Positions 45,170 to 54,804 of a DNA stretch of 64,000 nucleotides are shown here, piece by piece. Position numbers and translations under genes: made by a program. The first letter of the stretch is position 1. Each line of letters opens with the position of its first letter. Source of the stretch: Psychrobacter maritimus. GTDB taxonomy: Bacteria > Pseudomonadota > Gammaproteobacteria > Pseudomonadales > Moraxellaceae. The notes beneath the pieces were generated by a model that worked only from the letters and a program-made list of their open reading frames with translations, had not been told where the DNA came from and did no database searches. The stretch spans positions 1-64,000 of the forward strand of contig NZ_CAJHAJ010000002.1 in assembly GCF_904846345.1 (NCBI RefSeq), written 5' to 3'.

Positions 45170-45201
45170 AAAAAGCCAGATACTTGTTATCTGGCTTTTT
45201 T
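45170..45201 (+). terminator. Terminator after the helicase gene
   Basis: A perfect 13-bp stem AAAAAGCCAGATA (45170-45182) pairs with TATCTGGCTTTTT (45188-45200). A second 10-bp hairpin, AATAGCATTT with AAATGCTATT (45123-45146), lies just before it. Confidence 0.9.
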
Positions 45202-45281
45202 GTGCGTCATGGTTTTATAGTAAGGCGGCTCTATGTCAATGATAAAACATCGATAAAAAATCAACAATGCGAGATCGTTGC

Positions 45282-45310
45282 TTGCGCGTCTTTTTCGCCT
45301 TGTCTATACT
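45282..45310 (+). promoter_or_regulatory. Putative sigma-70 promoter of the DUF819 gene
   Basis: TTGCGC (45282-45287), a 17-bp spacer and TATACT (45305-45310) lie 38 bp before the ATG at 45349. Confidence 0.6.
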
Positions 45311-45348
45311 GACAAGCTTTTATTCATCGTGTGCTGCGGAGCCATCTG

Positions 45349-46593
45349 ATGCCCGACATCTCTTATTTAGCAATTGACAATCTGCCATTAGCATTTGGCA
45401 TTATCATGGCCATTATTGGTCTGGTTTTTTATACCCAAGGGCTGCCCGGTAAGTTTTGGCGACGTTTTTATGCGGTGTTGCCGGGTATTGTGCTGTGCTG
45501 CTTTATTCCAGCCACGCTAAACAGCCTAGGCGTCTTCGCTGATGGCATCGGCTCACAGATTTATGGCTTTACCGCTACCTATCTGTTGCCAGCCAGTTTG
45601 CTGCTCATGACCTTATCGATGGATGTCCCTAAAATTTTAGGCTTAGGCTGGAAAGCGATTGCCATGTTCTTCGCCGCCAGTGTTGCCATCGTCATCAGTG
45701 GTCCCATAAGCTTAGGTATTGCTAAATGGATATCACCTGAGATGTTTACCGACGATACCTTATGGCGCGGATTTTCAGCGGTCGCGGGTAGTTGGATTGG
45801 CGGCGCGGCAAACCAAGCGGCGATGAAAGAGCTGTTCGGCGTCAGTGATGATTTATTTGGCATGATGATTTTGGTTGATACTACCAATGCCTCACTATGG
45901 TTATTGGCTATTCTGGTCATGGCCAAGCACAGCGCTAAGATAGATAAGTTTTTACGGGCGGATAGCAGTAGTATTGATAAAGTGATTGCCGCAGTTGAAA
46001 GCTATGAGCGTGACAATGCGCGCCCAGCCACTTTAAATGATTTGATGGTGATGTTTGGTTTGTGTTTCGCCATGGTTGGGGTGGCGCATTTCGTAGGCGG
46101 GCAAATAGCAGGCTTCTTTGCCCCTTACAGTTGGGCGGTACAGTATAGCTTTGCCAGCTCATTCTTTTGGATGGTGGTGATTATCACTTTAATAGGGGTA
46201 GTATTTTCCTTTACCAAAATTCGTCGCCTTGATCATGTTGGCGCCTCCAAAATCGGTACGGTATTTATCTTTGTCTTGATTGCCGCTATCGGTATGCAAA
46301 TCAATCTCGCCGGTATTGTCTCGCAGTGGCGTTTGCTACTCATTGGTCTGTTATGGATGAGTATCCACGTCGTGATTGTTTTTGCGGTCGCTAGGATGAT
46401 TCGTGCGCCGTTTTTCTTTTTAGCAGTCGGCTCCAATGCCAATACGGGCGGCGCGTCATCAGCACCGATTGTCGCCACAGCATTTCACCCGTCACTAGCA
46501 CCCGTTGGCGTGTTTTTGGGTATTTTAGGCTATGCCGTGGGTACCTTTGGTGGTTATATCAGTACGCAGATGATGCGGCTGGTGGTGGGGTGA
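45349..46593 (+). CDS. DUF819 family integral membrane protein
   Basis: A 414-residue protein of about 11-12 hydrophobic segments, typical of DUF819 (YjcL-like) and distantly related to sodium/solute carriers. Recognisable parts are GFSAVAGSWIGGAANQAAMK, VDTTNASLWLL and a C-terminal half-repeat with SNANTGGASSAPIVA and LGILGYAVGTFGGY. The repeated small-residue motifs fit an inverted-repeat transporter; the substrate is unknown. The frame begins with a GTG at 45331, but GGAG 8 nt before the ATG at 45349 decides the start. Confidence 0.85.
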   Translation: MPDISYLAIDNLPLAFGIIMAIIGLVFYTQGLPGKFWRRFYAVLPGIVLCCFIPATLNSLGVFADGIGSQIYGFTATYLLPASLLLMTLSMDVPKILGLGWKAIAMFFAASVAIVISGPISLGIAKWISPEMFTDDTLWRGFSAVAGSWIGGAANQAAMKELFGVSDDLFGMMILVDTTNASLWLLAILVMAKHSAKIDKFLRADSSSIDKVIAAVESYERDNARPATLNDLMVMFGLCFAMVGVAHFVGGQIAGFFAPYSWAVQYSFASSFFWMVVIITLIGVVFSFTKIRRLDHVGASKIGTVFIFVLIAAIGMQINLAGIVSQWRLLLIGLLWMSIHVVIVFAVARMIRAPFFFLAVGSNANTGGASSAPIVATAFHPSLAPVGVFLGILGYAVGTFGGYISTQMMRLVVG

Positions 46594-46604
46594 TAGTATT
46601 TTTA

Positions 46605-48017
46605 TCAGTATTGACAGCTTTTATCCAGATAATCACCCAACCACCTCAAAAACTCATCGCCAGTTGTCGATACATTGAGTCGCAGATGGGTTGAGGCGCG
46701 GGCATCTGGGTAAAATAATTGCCCCGGTGCGACCAGCCAACCTTCTTTATAGGCATCTAATGCCAGTTGGCTGGTATCCTGCCCCGTGTCTACCCAAACA
46801 AAGATACCTGCTTGTGTATGCTCAGGATAGATAAGTCCTATCCTTGGTAATACTTGGCGCATTCTTTCATGAGCGCTATATAAATGCTGCTGCACTTTTT
46901 TAATCTGCCGGCGATACTCACCATGCGTCCATAAATGATGACAAACCCGTTCACCAAATTCTGGTGTGTTTGAATTGCTTAAGGTTTTAATACGCAATAC
47001 ATCATCGATATAGTTATCAGGACAGACCAACATGCCAACGCGCCAGCCTGACGCCATTGACTTTGAAAACCCAGTCGCATAAAACACCCGTTCAAACTGA
47101 TCAAGGCTGGCATAACGCAGCACTTGACCACCCGGTACAAATGCGGCGTATAAATCGTCCTCAAAAATATAAGCATTGTACTCATGAATAAGATTGAGTA
47201 CTTGGTGCGCGCGGGCAGGATGCAGGTTACAAGAGGTCGGATTATGCAGCACGCTATTGGTCAAATAGAGCTTGGGACGATGCGTCGCAAACAGCTTTTG
47301 CATCTGCTCAATATTAGGCCCTTGATGGTCACGTTCTACAGAGACGACGTTTAATCCTTGTTGTTGCAAACAGCTTGATAGCCAATACCAGCCCGGCCCA
47401 TCAACGACAACCGTATCCCCAGCTTGAGTAAGCAGCCGCGCCACCATGGTCACGGCTTGCGACAATCCTGCCGTAGTAATTATGTGCTCGATATGAGTGT
47501 GCATGCCCAGCGTATGCAGGTGTTGAACCAGCTGCTGACGTAGCGGCAAATAGCCATGAACATTACCATAATCATAGATAAAGCTATCGGCTTGCTGGGT
47601 TACCTGCCGTATGGCCCATTCCATCTTATCATTACGTACCCAGTCTCTCGGTAATGTTCCCACCCCCGGCGAGCGATGATGCGGGATATCACTAAAAACT
47701 TGCTGTATCAGCCAGCGCGTATCTATTACTCGGTGCTTAACGACTGCTTTTTTATCATCATTCGGCTGAACTACTTTTGCTTGCGTATTGACATAATAGC
47801 CCGAGCTGGGCTTAGCAATTAGCACACTGGTAGCCACCAATTGCTCATAAGCTTGTACCACCGTAAAGCTTGATATATTTAATAGTTTCGCTAACTTTCG
47901 CACCGAGGGTACGCGTTGGTTGGGCAGGTAAATCTGCCAGTCAATACGCTGCTGTAACCATTCAGCGACGGCGGCAGTCTTGGTTAAATTTGGATTGAGC
48001 GTATAGGTTTCGACCAT
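46605..48017 (-). CDS. MocR/PdxR-type GntR regulator with aminotransferase-like domain
   Basis: A 470-residue fusion of an N-terminal GntR winged helix (LPNQRVPSVRKLAKLLNISS, FTVVQAYEQL) and a fold-type I aminotransferase domain from about residue 120. The PLP-domain marks are YGNVHGYLPLRQQL, DGPGWYWL, EDDLYAAF and the PLP lysine in TGFSKSMASGWRVG. These regulators sense PLP or amino compounds and act from divergent promoters. Here the divergent neighbour is an EamA-type exporter, a common pairing. In 48018-48199 the heptamer AACTATA occurs at 48069 and 48126 in direct orientation, a possible site. Its stop lies 12 bp from the convergent DUF819 gene. Confidence 0.9.
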   Translation of the reverse strand: MVETYTLNPNLTKTAAVAEWLQQRIDWQIYLPNQRVPSVRKLAKLLNISSFTVVQAYEQLVATSVLIAKPSSGYYVNTQAKVVQPNDDKKAVVKHRVIDTRWLIQQVFSDIPHHRSPGVGTLPRDWVRNDKMEWAIRQVTQQADSFIYDYGNVHGYLPLRQQLVQHLHTLGMHTHIEHIITTAGLSQAVTMVARLLTQAGDTVVVDGPGWYWLSSCLQQQGLNVVSVERDHQGPNIEQMQKLFATHRPKLYLTNSVLHNPTSCNLHPARAHQVLNLIHEYNAYIFEDDLYAAFVPGGQVLRYASLDQFERVFYATGFSKSMASGWRVGMLVCPDNYIDDVLRIKTLSNSNTPEFGERVCHHLWTHGEYRRQIKKVQQHLYSAHERMRQVLPRIGLIYPEHTQAGIFVWVDTGQDTSQLALDAYKEGWLVAPGQLFYPDARASTHLRLNVSTTGDEFLRWLGDYLDKSCQY

Positions 48018-48199
48018 AATGAATGTGCTTATCTCTTCAATGTCATGATTAATTGTAACGTTAAAAGTAACTATACACTTTGTTCACCATTCGTAAAACT
48101 GTATCGGGTCTGTTATGGGCATTTAAACTATAGTTGATTCTTAATATTCAAACATTAATAACAACTCAGAACTAATAATAGCTATTCTAGGATAAGCCT

Positions 48200-49150
48200 A
48201 TGACCCTTCTACACATCGCTCTAGCTGTATTGGTTGCCTTTATTTGGGGTGTAAACTTTACCTTTATTGCATGGGCGCTCGAAAGCTTTCCGCCACTGAT
48301 GTTAACCGCTCTACGTTTTTTCTTTACTGCCGTGCCGTTGGTTCTGTTCCTTAAACCGCCCAAATTCAACCCTACGCTATTTATCTATGCCATTGGTACG
48401 TTTGTTATGCAGTATGCTTTTGTATTTACCGCCATGCATTTGGGTGCATCAGCAGGTTTGACGGCGCTGTTGTTACAAGTTCAAATTTTTATTACCGTCT
48501 TGCTGGCGTATGTCATATTAGGTGAGCCTGTGAGTCGTATGCAGATTATAGGTATGTTAGTTGGTGTGCTAGGTTTGGGTGTGATTGCGCTAAATCTCGG
48601 CGGTGATATGCCCTTGGTTGGCTTTATCTGCATATTGATTGCAGCCATAGGTTGGAGCTTTGGCAATATCGCTTCAAAACAGGCCTCAACGCAGCAAAGT
48701 ACTAGTAATATTTCTACTGCCTTGCCTGTTAATAGCAACAACAAAGCTTCAAATAGAACATCGGCACTATCTGCGTTATCACTAGTGGTATGGGGCGGTC
48801 TGATTGCTTGTGTAGTTTTGACTTTATCTTCTCTGTTATTTGAAAATGAGGCATGGACGCTTGCAACATTTACGCAGGCGTCCTTCAAGTCTTGGTTATC
48901 GCTTGGATTTATCGTCTATGTCTCAACCCTGATCGGCTTTGGATTGTGGGCGCATTTGCTTAGTAAAAATATCGCTTCTAAGGTTGTGCCATTTGCCTTA
49001 CTGGTGCCCGTATTCGGTATGGCGACTTCAGTGCTGCTCATAGGAGAAGTGGTTACATGGTGGAAGATGCTAGCAATGGTGCTCATCTTATCTGGACTGA
49101 TTTTGGCTAATGTGAAGATAGGTCTAGGCAGGAAGTCTGCGCACGCATAG
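48200..49150 (+). CDS. EamA-family exporter (YdeD-like, cysteine/O-acetylserine type)
   Basis: A 316-residue drug/metabolite transporter with ten predicted helices in two EamA repeats. It resembles E. coli EamA (YdeD) closely: FIWGVNFTFIAWALESFPPL, MLTALRFFFTAVPLV, GASAGLTALLLQVQIFITVL, GWSFGNIASKQAS and FALLVPVFGMATSVLLIGE. E. coli EamA exports cysteine pathway metabolites. A 35-residue Ser/Asn-rich loop separates the two repeats. AGGA 7 nt before the ATG supports the start. Control is probably by the divergent MocR regulator. Confidence 0.85.
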   Translation: MTLLHIALAVLVAFIWGVNFTFIAWALESFPPLMLTALRFFFTAVPLVLFLKPPKFNPTLFIYAIGTFVMQYAFVFTAMHLGASAGLTALLLQVQIFITVLLAYVILGEPVSRMQIIGMLVGVLGLGVIALNLGGDMPLVGFICILIAAIGWSFGNIASKQASTQQSTSNISTALPVNSNNKASNRTSALSALSLVVWGGLIACVVLTLSSLLFENEAWTLATFTQASFKSWLSLGFIVYVSTLIGFGLWAHLLSKNIASKVVPFALLVPVFGMATSVLLIGEVVTWWKMLAMVLILSGLILANVKIGLGRKSAHA

Positions 49151-49514
49151 TAGTAAATAACTTATAGCTTCCTATAGGGTTAGTAAGAATAGACAAAAAG
49201 AGCAGTGCATCACATATGAAGCATTGCTCTTTTTGTCTATTCTGAACGCTTTATATCCCACTATGATAAAGATGAAAACAGGCTGCTTATAGCTACAGCT
49301 GTACACTCACAGTCAAAAACTCTGCACGGACAGTCAATCTATTTTGCCAAAACCTCGCTATAGTGAAAAAGCTTGATCATTAGGATAGATGATAAGCCAG
49401 ATAAAGCGCGCGCTGAAGGGTAAGGATAAATGGTCATATAGACCGGTATATTCTTTTATTTCTCTTATATAAATGCGCTTCTTCTGACCCAAATTTCTCG
49501 ACAAGGAGTCTTTC
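49151..49514. other. Intergenic region between EamA gene and hydantoinase genes
   Basis: These 364 bp hold the terminator at 49187-49243 and then about 270 bp with no clear gene. TATAGT at 49359-49364 lacks a matching -35. An AraC-type regulator encoded downstream might act here. Confidence 0.45.
49187..49243. terminator. Long-stem terminator after the EamA gene
   Basis: A 23-bp stem with a single G-U position: 49187-49209 (AGAATAGACAAAAAGAGCAG plus TGC) pairs with 49221-49243. It contains A- and T-rich stretches (CTCTTTTTGTC). Confidence 0.8.
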
Positions 49515-51278
49515 ATGAGCAACGCTCACCCTTCTATAGATCCTATTACCTTGTCTGTCGTACGTGGTGCCCTAGAAACGGCGCAGCGTGAGATGACAAC
49601 CACCTTAGAAAAAACTGCCCGTTCGAGTGTCTTTAACTTAGCCCATGACTACAGTAATGCGCTGTTTGATCATTTGCCTGAGATGATTTTGCAAGGGCAA
49701 GATATTCCCATTCATTTAGGCTCACTCATGCCCGCCATGAAAGCCGTCGCCGAATATTATGGTGATGACATTCATGAAGGCGATGTCATTTATCATAACG
49801 ATCCTGTGATGATGGGCAGCCATATCTTAGATTGCTGTATGTATAAGCCGGTATTTTATAAAGGTGAGCTGGTCTTTTGGACGGTTTGTAAAGGTCATGT
49901 CACTGATATCGGTGGCCCTGTGCCAGCAGGCTATAACCCTGATGCCAAAGAGATATATGCCGAAGGCTTACGCATTCCGCCCATTAAGATTTGGGAAAAA
50001 GGCGTCAGACGTCGTGATGTGATTAACCTCATACACAGTAATATGCGCTCACGCCGTAATCAAGAAGGCGATCTTAATGCTCAGTATGGCGCGTGTGCCG
50101 TTGGCGAGCGTAATATGATTGCGCTGCTAGACAAATACGGTGTTGAAACGGTGCGCGGCGCGATTGAAGAGCTAAAGAACATGGCTGACCACCATATGCG
50201 CTCATTAATCTCCTCTATCCCAGATGGCGATTATCATGGCGAGGCGGTGTTAGAAGACTCAGGTCATGGCTTGGGTGATATGACCATCAGCGCCGACATT
50301 GTCATCAAAGACAGCGACGTACATATTAAAATCACCAGTCCGCCGCAAGTCCCTTACTTTATCAACTCTTATGCCGGTAACTCGATGTCAGGGGTATTAC
50401 TTGGGCTGATGATGTTTGCCCAAGTAGAGCCGCCGTATAACGAAGGCTTATATCGATGTGTGACCGTTGATTTGGGTGAGCATGGCACCTTATGTAATGC
50501 CAAAGAACCTGCACCGCATGTCAACTGTACGACCACGCCGATGGAAACTTTGACCGATGCGGTACGTATGGCATTTGAAGCGGCGGCACCTGAGCGCGTT
50601 ACCGCCTCTTGGGGACATTCATCAGGGATTAATATCGCTGGTATCGACCCAAAAACTGGCGAGCAATACGTCACCATGATTTTGGCATCTATTATTTCAG
50701 GCGCAGGTGCCACCCAGCAAATGGATGGCTGGCATGCTTGTGGGCCATTAAGCTGCTTTGGGGCGCTAAGCTCGGGAGATATTGAGCTGTTAGAGTACCA
50801 GTATCCTATCTTAATCCATAAGTATGGCTTGGCAGAAGACAGTGGCGGCGCAGGCGAGTATCGCGGCGGCTGTGGTACGGTTTGGGAAGTTGAGCCATTA
50901 GACCATACTATGACGGTTATTGCCTTTGGCGAAGGTCGTCAGCATCCTACTATGGGCGCCGGCGGCGCGGAACAAATCTCACCCGAGCTGAAAGTTGGGC
51001 GTCTAGAGATACTACATAAAGACGGACAAACGGACTTATATAGAAAAAACACCGTTACGGAAATCACGCCGGGTGAACGCGCGCGCAATACCAATCCGGG
51101 TGGCGGCGGCTACGGCAGCTCATTTGATCGCGATATTCAAGCGGTCATCAAGGATGTACAAGAAAGGATTATCTCAATCTCTGCGGCAAAGATTGAATAC
51201 GGCGTGGTAATTGACCCAGAAACTCTGGCGCTCAATGAAGCTGAGACTGAGTACTTACGCCGCCAGATAACCGCATAA
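49515..51278 (+). CDS. hyuB: Hydantoinase/oxoprolinase family protein, subunit B
   Basis: A 587-residue HyuB/N-methylhydantoinase B-type subunit. Markers are DPITLSVVRGALETAQREMT, SSVFNLAHDYSNALFDH, HLGSLMPAMK, IYHNDPVMMGSHILD, GHVTDIGGPVPAG and GEYRGGCGTVWEVEP. Such subunits, with HyuA, perform ATP-dependent hydrolysis or carboxylation of cyclic amides, hydantoins, lactams or ketones; the substrate cannot be read from sequence. AAGGAG 7 nt before the ATG marks the start. hyuA follows after 40 bp, clearly one operon. A downstream AraC gene may be the regulator. Confidence 0.88.
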   Translation: MSNAHPSIDPITLSVVRGALETAQREMTTTLEKTARSSVFNLAHDYSNALFDHLPEMILQGQDIPIHLGSLMPAMKAVAEYYGDDIHEGDVIYHNDPVMMGSHILDCCMYKPVFYKGELVFWTVCKGHVTDIGGPVPAGYNPDAKEIYAEGLRIPPIKIWEKGVRRRDVINLIHSNMRSRRNQEGDLNAQYGACAVGERNMIALLDKYGVETVRGAIEELKNMADHHMRSLISSIPDGDYHGEAVLEDSGHGLGDMTISADIVIKDSDVHIKITSPPQVPYFINSYAGNSMSGVLLGLMMFAQVEPPYNEGLYRCVTVDLGEHGTLCNAKEPAPHVNCTTTPMETLTDAVRMAFEAAAPERVTASWGHSSGINIAGIDPKTGEQYVTMILASIISGAGATQQMDGWHACGPLSCFGALSSGDIELLEYQYPILIHKYGLAEDSGGAGEYRGGCGTVWEVEPLDHTMTVIAFGEGRQHPTMGAGGAEQISPELKVGRLEILHKDGQTDLYRKNTVTEITPGERARNTNPGGGGYGSSFDRDIQAVIKDVQERIISISAAKIEYGVVIDPETLALNEAETEYLRRQITA

Positions 51279-51318
51279 AACACACATTGAACTTTCATGA
51301 TTGAGTTAAGGATGACTT

Positions 51319-53400
51319 ATGAACAACGATTTTCGTATTGGCGTTGATGCTGGCGGGACTTTTACAGATTTTGTCTTGGCAGAAAAAACCGGTGACATTC
51401 ATCTGTTTAAAGCGCCATCGACCCCAGAAGATGGCACCTTAGCCATTGCCAATGGTCTACAGCAAATTGCCAACAAATTTAACCGTCCTATCGAAGACAT
51501 CATTCAAGCCTGCGATTTGTGTATTAATGGTACGACGGTTGCACTGAATGCATTGATTCAAATGACGGGCGTGAAAGTGGGCTTGCTATGTACCAAAGGG
51601 CATGAAGACAGTATCGAGATACGCTTAGGGCACAAAGAAGAAGGGCATCGCTATGATGCCAGTTACCCGCCAGCGCCGCAGATTGCTACGCGTGACCGCC
51701 GCTTTCCTATCCGTGGTCGTATCTTAGCAGACGGCACTGAACACGAGCCGTTAAATGAGCAAGATATCCTCGATGCGATTGAAGTGTTAAAACGGCAAGA
51801 CGTACAAGCGGTTGCTATCTCTTTTGTGTGGTCTATCCGCAATACTCAGCATGAACAGCGTGCCAAAGAGCTGATTGAGCAGCATATGCCGGGGGTGTTT
51901 GTCTGCTGCGGTAGTGAAGTATATCCGCAGATTAAGGAATATACGCGTACCTCAACGACACTAGTTAATGCCTATTTAAGCCCCGTTATGGCGTCTTATG
52001 TACATAAGATTGATGATTACTTTAAGGCGCTCGGCGCTGAGCAGCCTGTTCGTTACTTTCAGTCAAATGGCGGACTTGCCGTCGGTAACATCATGCGCGA
52101 ACGAGCAGTTAATGCCATCAATTCAGGACCCGCATCAGCACCGCAAGCCGGTTTATATATTGCCAGCGCCTTTGGTATTGATAATATTATTACCGTTGAT
52201 ATGGGCGGTACGTCTTTTGACATCACTATGGCCAAATCTGGTCGAACCAGCTTAAACCGTGATATTGATTTTTTACGCAATCGTATTGGCGTGCCGATGA
52301 TTCATGTCGAAACGCTAGGCGCGGGCGGCGGCTCTATTGGTCATGTGAATAATTTTGGTATGTTGGAGGTCGGTCCACAAAGTGCTGGCGCGACCCCAGG
52401 TCCTGCCTCTTATGGTAAAGGTGGTGAGTTGCCAACGGTTACCGATGCCAATCTGGTCTTAGGCTACTTAGAGCCCGATGCGGTGCTAGGCGGCTGTGTT
52501 ACCTTGGATAAAGACAAAGCGCTGCAAGCGGTACAAAAACATATCGCCGATCCACTAAAAATTGACTTGGCACATGCAGCCTTTGGTATCAGTGCCATCG
52601 TCAACCAAAATATGGCAAACGGTATTCGCCGTATTACCATTGAAAAAGGCTATGACCCTCGCGACTTTGCGCTTATCTGTGCCGGCGGCGCTGCTGGTAT
52701 GCATATTGTTGACTTGGCAGAAGAGATGGGTATTGGTACTATTTTGATACCAAAGATTGCCTCTTGTCTCTGCGCCTTTGGTCAAATCATCTCTGATATT
52801 AAATATAATTATCTGGCCACGCAGATGATGATTATTGCGCCAGATTCAGAGCTACAGTCACTCAATGCCACCTTACATGAGCTAGAAAGCTTGGGCGTGC
52901 AAAAGCTGCTAGAAGATGGCTTTGCAGAAGACGATATCATCATCGAGCGCACCATGGAGATGCGCTACGTCGGGCAGGTGCATGAGTGTAATGTACTGAT
53001 ACCCAATGGCAAGCTTGATGCCGATAGCGTGCAAACGATTCTAGAAGCCTTTCATCATCGTCATAAAGAGCTCTATACTTATGATGAGCGTGACAATAAG
53101 GTCGAGCTGGTCAATATCGAAGTCGCTGTCATCGGTAAAATCAGTAAGCCCAAGCTACCAGAGCTTGCTAAGCAACAAGGTGATATCAGTCAGGCGCAAG
53201 TTGGCAGCCGTGAGATGATCATGGATCAAGAATATGAATGGATTGATACGCCTATTTATAATGGTGAGGAATTTGGGGCAGGGGCGCTGATTGCAGGGCC
53301 GGCGCTTATTCAAGAGCCAACCACCACGATTGTGATTAAAAAAGGCTGGCAAGCAGAATTGCATGAGACGGGCACTTATAAGCTAACCAAAGCCGCTTAG
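51319..53400 (+). CDS. hyuA: Hydantoinase/oxoprolinase family protein, subunit A
   Basis: A 693-residue HyuA subunit with the ASKHA ATPase fold. The phosphate loop is FRIGVDAGGTFTDFVLAE (residues 5-22). Then come INGTTVALNALIQ, SNGGLAVGNIMRERAVNAIN, SGPASAPQAGLYIA, VDMGGTSFDITMAKSG and GAGGGSIGHV. This subunit uses ATP to activate the substrate for HyuB. AAGGATGACTT just before the ATG gives the start. No permease or amidase is adjacent, so the pathway is not closed in this window. A perfect hairpin terminator follows. Confidence 0.9.
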   Translation: MNNDFRIGVDAGGTFTDFVLAEKTGDIHLFKAPSTPEDGTLAIANGLQQIANKFNRPIEDIIQACDLCINGTTVALNALIQMTGVKVGLLCTKGHEDSIEIRLGHKEEGHRYDASYPPAPQIATRDRRFPIRGRILADGTEHEPLNEQDILDAIEVLKRQDVQAVAISFVWSIRNTQHEQRAKELIEQHMPGVFVCCGSEVYPQIKEYTRTSTTLVNAYLSPVMASYVHKIDDYFKALGAEQPVRYFQSNGGLAVGNIMRERAVNAINSGPASAPQAGLYIASAFGIDNIITVDMGGTSFDITMAKSGRTSLNRDIDFLRNRIGVPMIHVETLGAGGGSIGHVNNFGMLEVGPQSAGATPGPASYGKGGELPTVTDANLVLGYLEPDAVLGGCVTLDKDKALQAVQKHIADPLKIDLAHAAFGISAIVNQNMANGIRRITIEKGYDPRDFALICAGGAAGMHIVDLAEEMGIGTILIPKIASCLCAFGQIISDIKYNYLATQMMIIAPDSELQSLNATLHELESLGVQKLLEDGFAEDDIIIERTMEMRYVGQVHECNVLIPNGKLDADSVQTILEAFHHRHKELYTYDERDNKVELVNIEVAVIGKISKPKLPELAKQQGDISQAQVGSREMIMDQEYEWIDTPIYNGEEFGAGALIAGPALIQEPTTTIVIKKGWQAELHETGTYKLTKAA

Positions 53401-53436
53401 CTTGCTGTTTTCAGCGTTATCGCTTTATCGTTTTCC

Positions 53437-53478
53437 CATCAGGCATTAAACCTCGTTTAATGCCTGATGTTTGTTTTA
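53437..53478 (+). terminator. Terminator of the hydantoinase operon
   Basis: A perfect 15-bp stem CATCAGGCATTAAAC (53437-53451) pairs with GTTTAATGCCTGATG (53455-53469), loop CTC, then TTTGTTTT. Confidence 0.9.
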
Positions 53479-53618
53479 GGTATCATATTTAGACATCAGG
53501 GTAATAATGCGTTTATGATATAAAAATAACCGCTTAGCATCTAATAAAATGCTTACAAATAGCGCTTAGTGTATAAGCAGCGATTACCGCTCATTTTTTA
53601 TTCATAGAGTATTCAAGG

Positions 53619-54719
53619 ATGAATGCAAGTCGCGATACAGACAATACCAATGCTAATAGCACAGCAAACAGCGATAGTCTCATAGACATTATAGGGGACC
53701 ATTCTATTTCAAATTCGGCAATATCATCACCACTATTAACCCCATTTTCGCCAATATCTTCAACGCCTGCTATAAGTGCTCCTCAAACCCTAGACGCGTT
53801 TGATTGGAAGCGCACCATCAATGACACCTATTTTGATCTCCATGTCAGCTTTCGCCAGCCAAGTCAGTTTTCTGGTTACTTGCAACACGCCAAGCTTTTG
53901 GATATCGGCGTGTCTCATTATCATGCCAATACCGTGCATTATAAACGCAGCTTAGTAAGCAATCAGTCTAGTGACGGCGTTAAGGACAATAGTAGCGACG
54001 ACAGTATTTTAATCACCTTTCCTGTGACCGGTAGCGTCCGTTTTGCGCAAAAAAATCGCCAATTAACCTCAAGCCCGGGTCAGTTCTTTATTGAATTATC
54101 AAACTTACCTTATGAGTTTTATCATCTGCAGCAAGTGTCGTTATATGTGATTAAGGTGCCTTTGGCGCTATTAACCCCGCAAATGGGCACTATAGAGCGG
54201 CAGTTTGCCCGCAGTCTGTCTATTGATGAAGGGGCAGGCAGGTTGCTGGTTTTTCAAATCAGGCAGATATTAGAGCTGATTCAACAACATAGATTGGCGG
54301 CTTTAGAGGTTAAAATCCTAGAGCAACAGCTGCTTAACCTTATTGTATTGACATTAAGCGCCCCGAAAGAGGTGATGATGAGTAGCAGCTCGTCCATACA
54401 GTCGGTACATCTAAAGCGCATCGAGCATTACGTCCATCAGCACCTAGAAAACCCCGTTTTAACCCCAGCGATGGTCGCTGCTGCTTGTCATATATCGGTC
54501 AGATACTTGCATAAGCTTTTTGCTGAGTTGCCCTATAGTTTTTCGGAATGGGTAAAAGAGCTACGTTTAAAGCAGGCCAATCATATTTTAAAAACCAAAA
54601 GTTACGTGACCATCGATGAAGTGGCGCATAGGGTCGGTTATAGCGATCAAGGTTACTTTTCACGTATTTATAAGCAGCATTTCGGTTATACGCCGCGAGA
54701 TACTCCAAGCACAGGATAG
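53619..54719 (+). CDS. AraC-family transcriptional regulator
   Basis: A 366-residue regulator. A C-terminal double helix-turn-helix (about residues 265-366) shows ENPVLTPAMVAAACHISVRY, LHKLFAEL and VAHRVGYSDQGYFSRIYKQH, then FGYTPRD. The middle matches the AraC-binding-like domain (SFRQPSQFSGYLQHAKLLDI, PGQFFIELSNLPYEF). The first ~60 residues are Ser/Asn/Pro-rich and probably disordered. It lies 218 bp after hyuA in the same direction but beyond a terminator, so it has its own promoter. It is a plausible, unproven regulator of the hydantoinase genes. Confidence 0.9.
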   Translation: MNASRDTDNTNANSTANSDSLIDIIGDHSISNSAISSPLLTPFSPISSTPAISAPQTLDAFDWKRTINDTYFDLHVSFRQPSQFSGYLQHAKLLDIGVSHYHANTVHYKRSLVSNQSSDGVKDNSSDDSILITFPVTGSVRFAQKNRQLTSSPGQFFIELSNLPYEFYHLQQVSLYVIKVPLALLTPQMGTIERQFARSLSIDEGAGRLLVFQIRQILELIQQHRLAALEVKILEQQLLNLIVLTLSAPKEVMMSSSSSIQSVHLKRIEHYVHQHLENPVLTPAMVAAACHISVRYLHKLFAELPYSFSEWVKELRLKQANHILKTKSYVTIDEVAHRVGYSDQGYFSRIYKQHFGYTPRDTPSTG

Positions 54720-54804
54720 TCATTGTTATGTACTCTGTTATGCAGTCGCTGTATGATTTATGAATTGAGCATAAGCGCGTATATTAAGTTAAGGAAAAAC
54801 CAAG

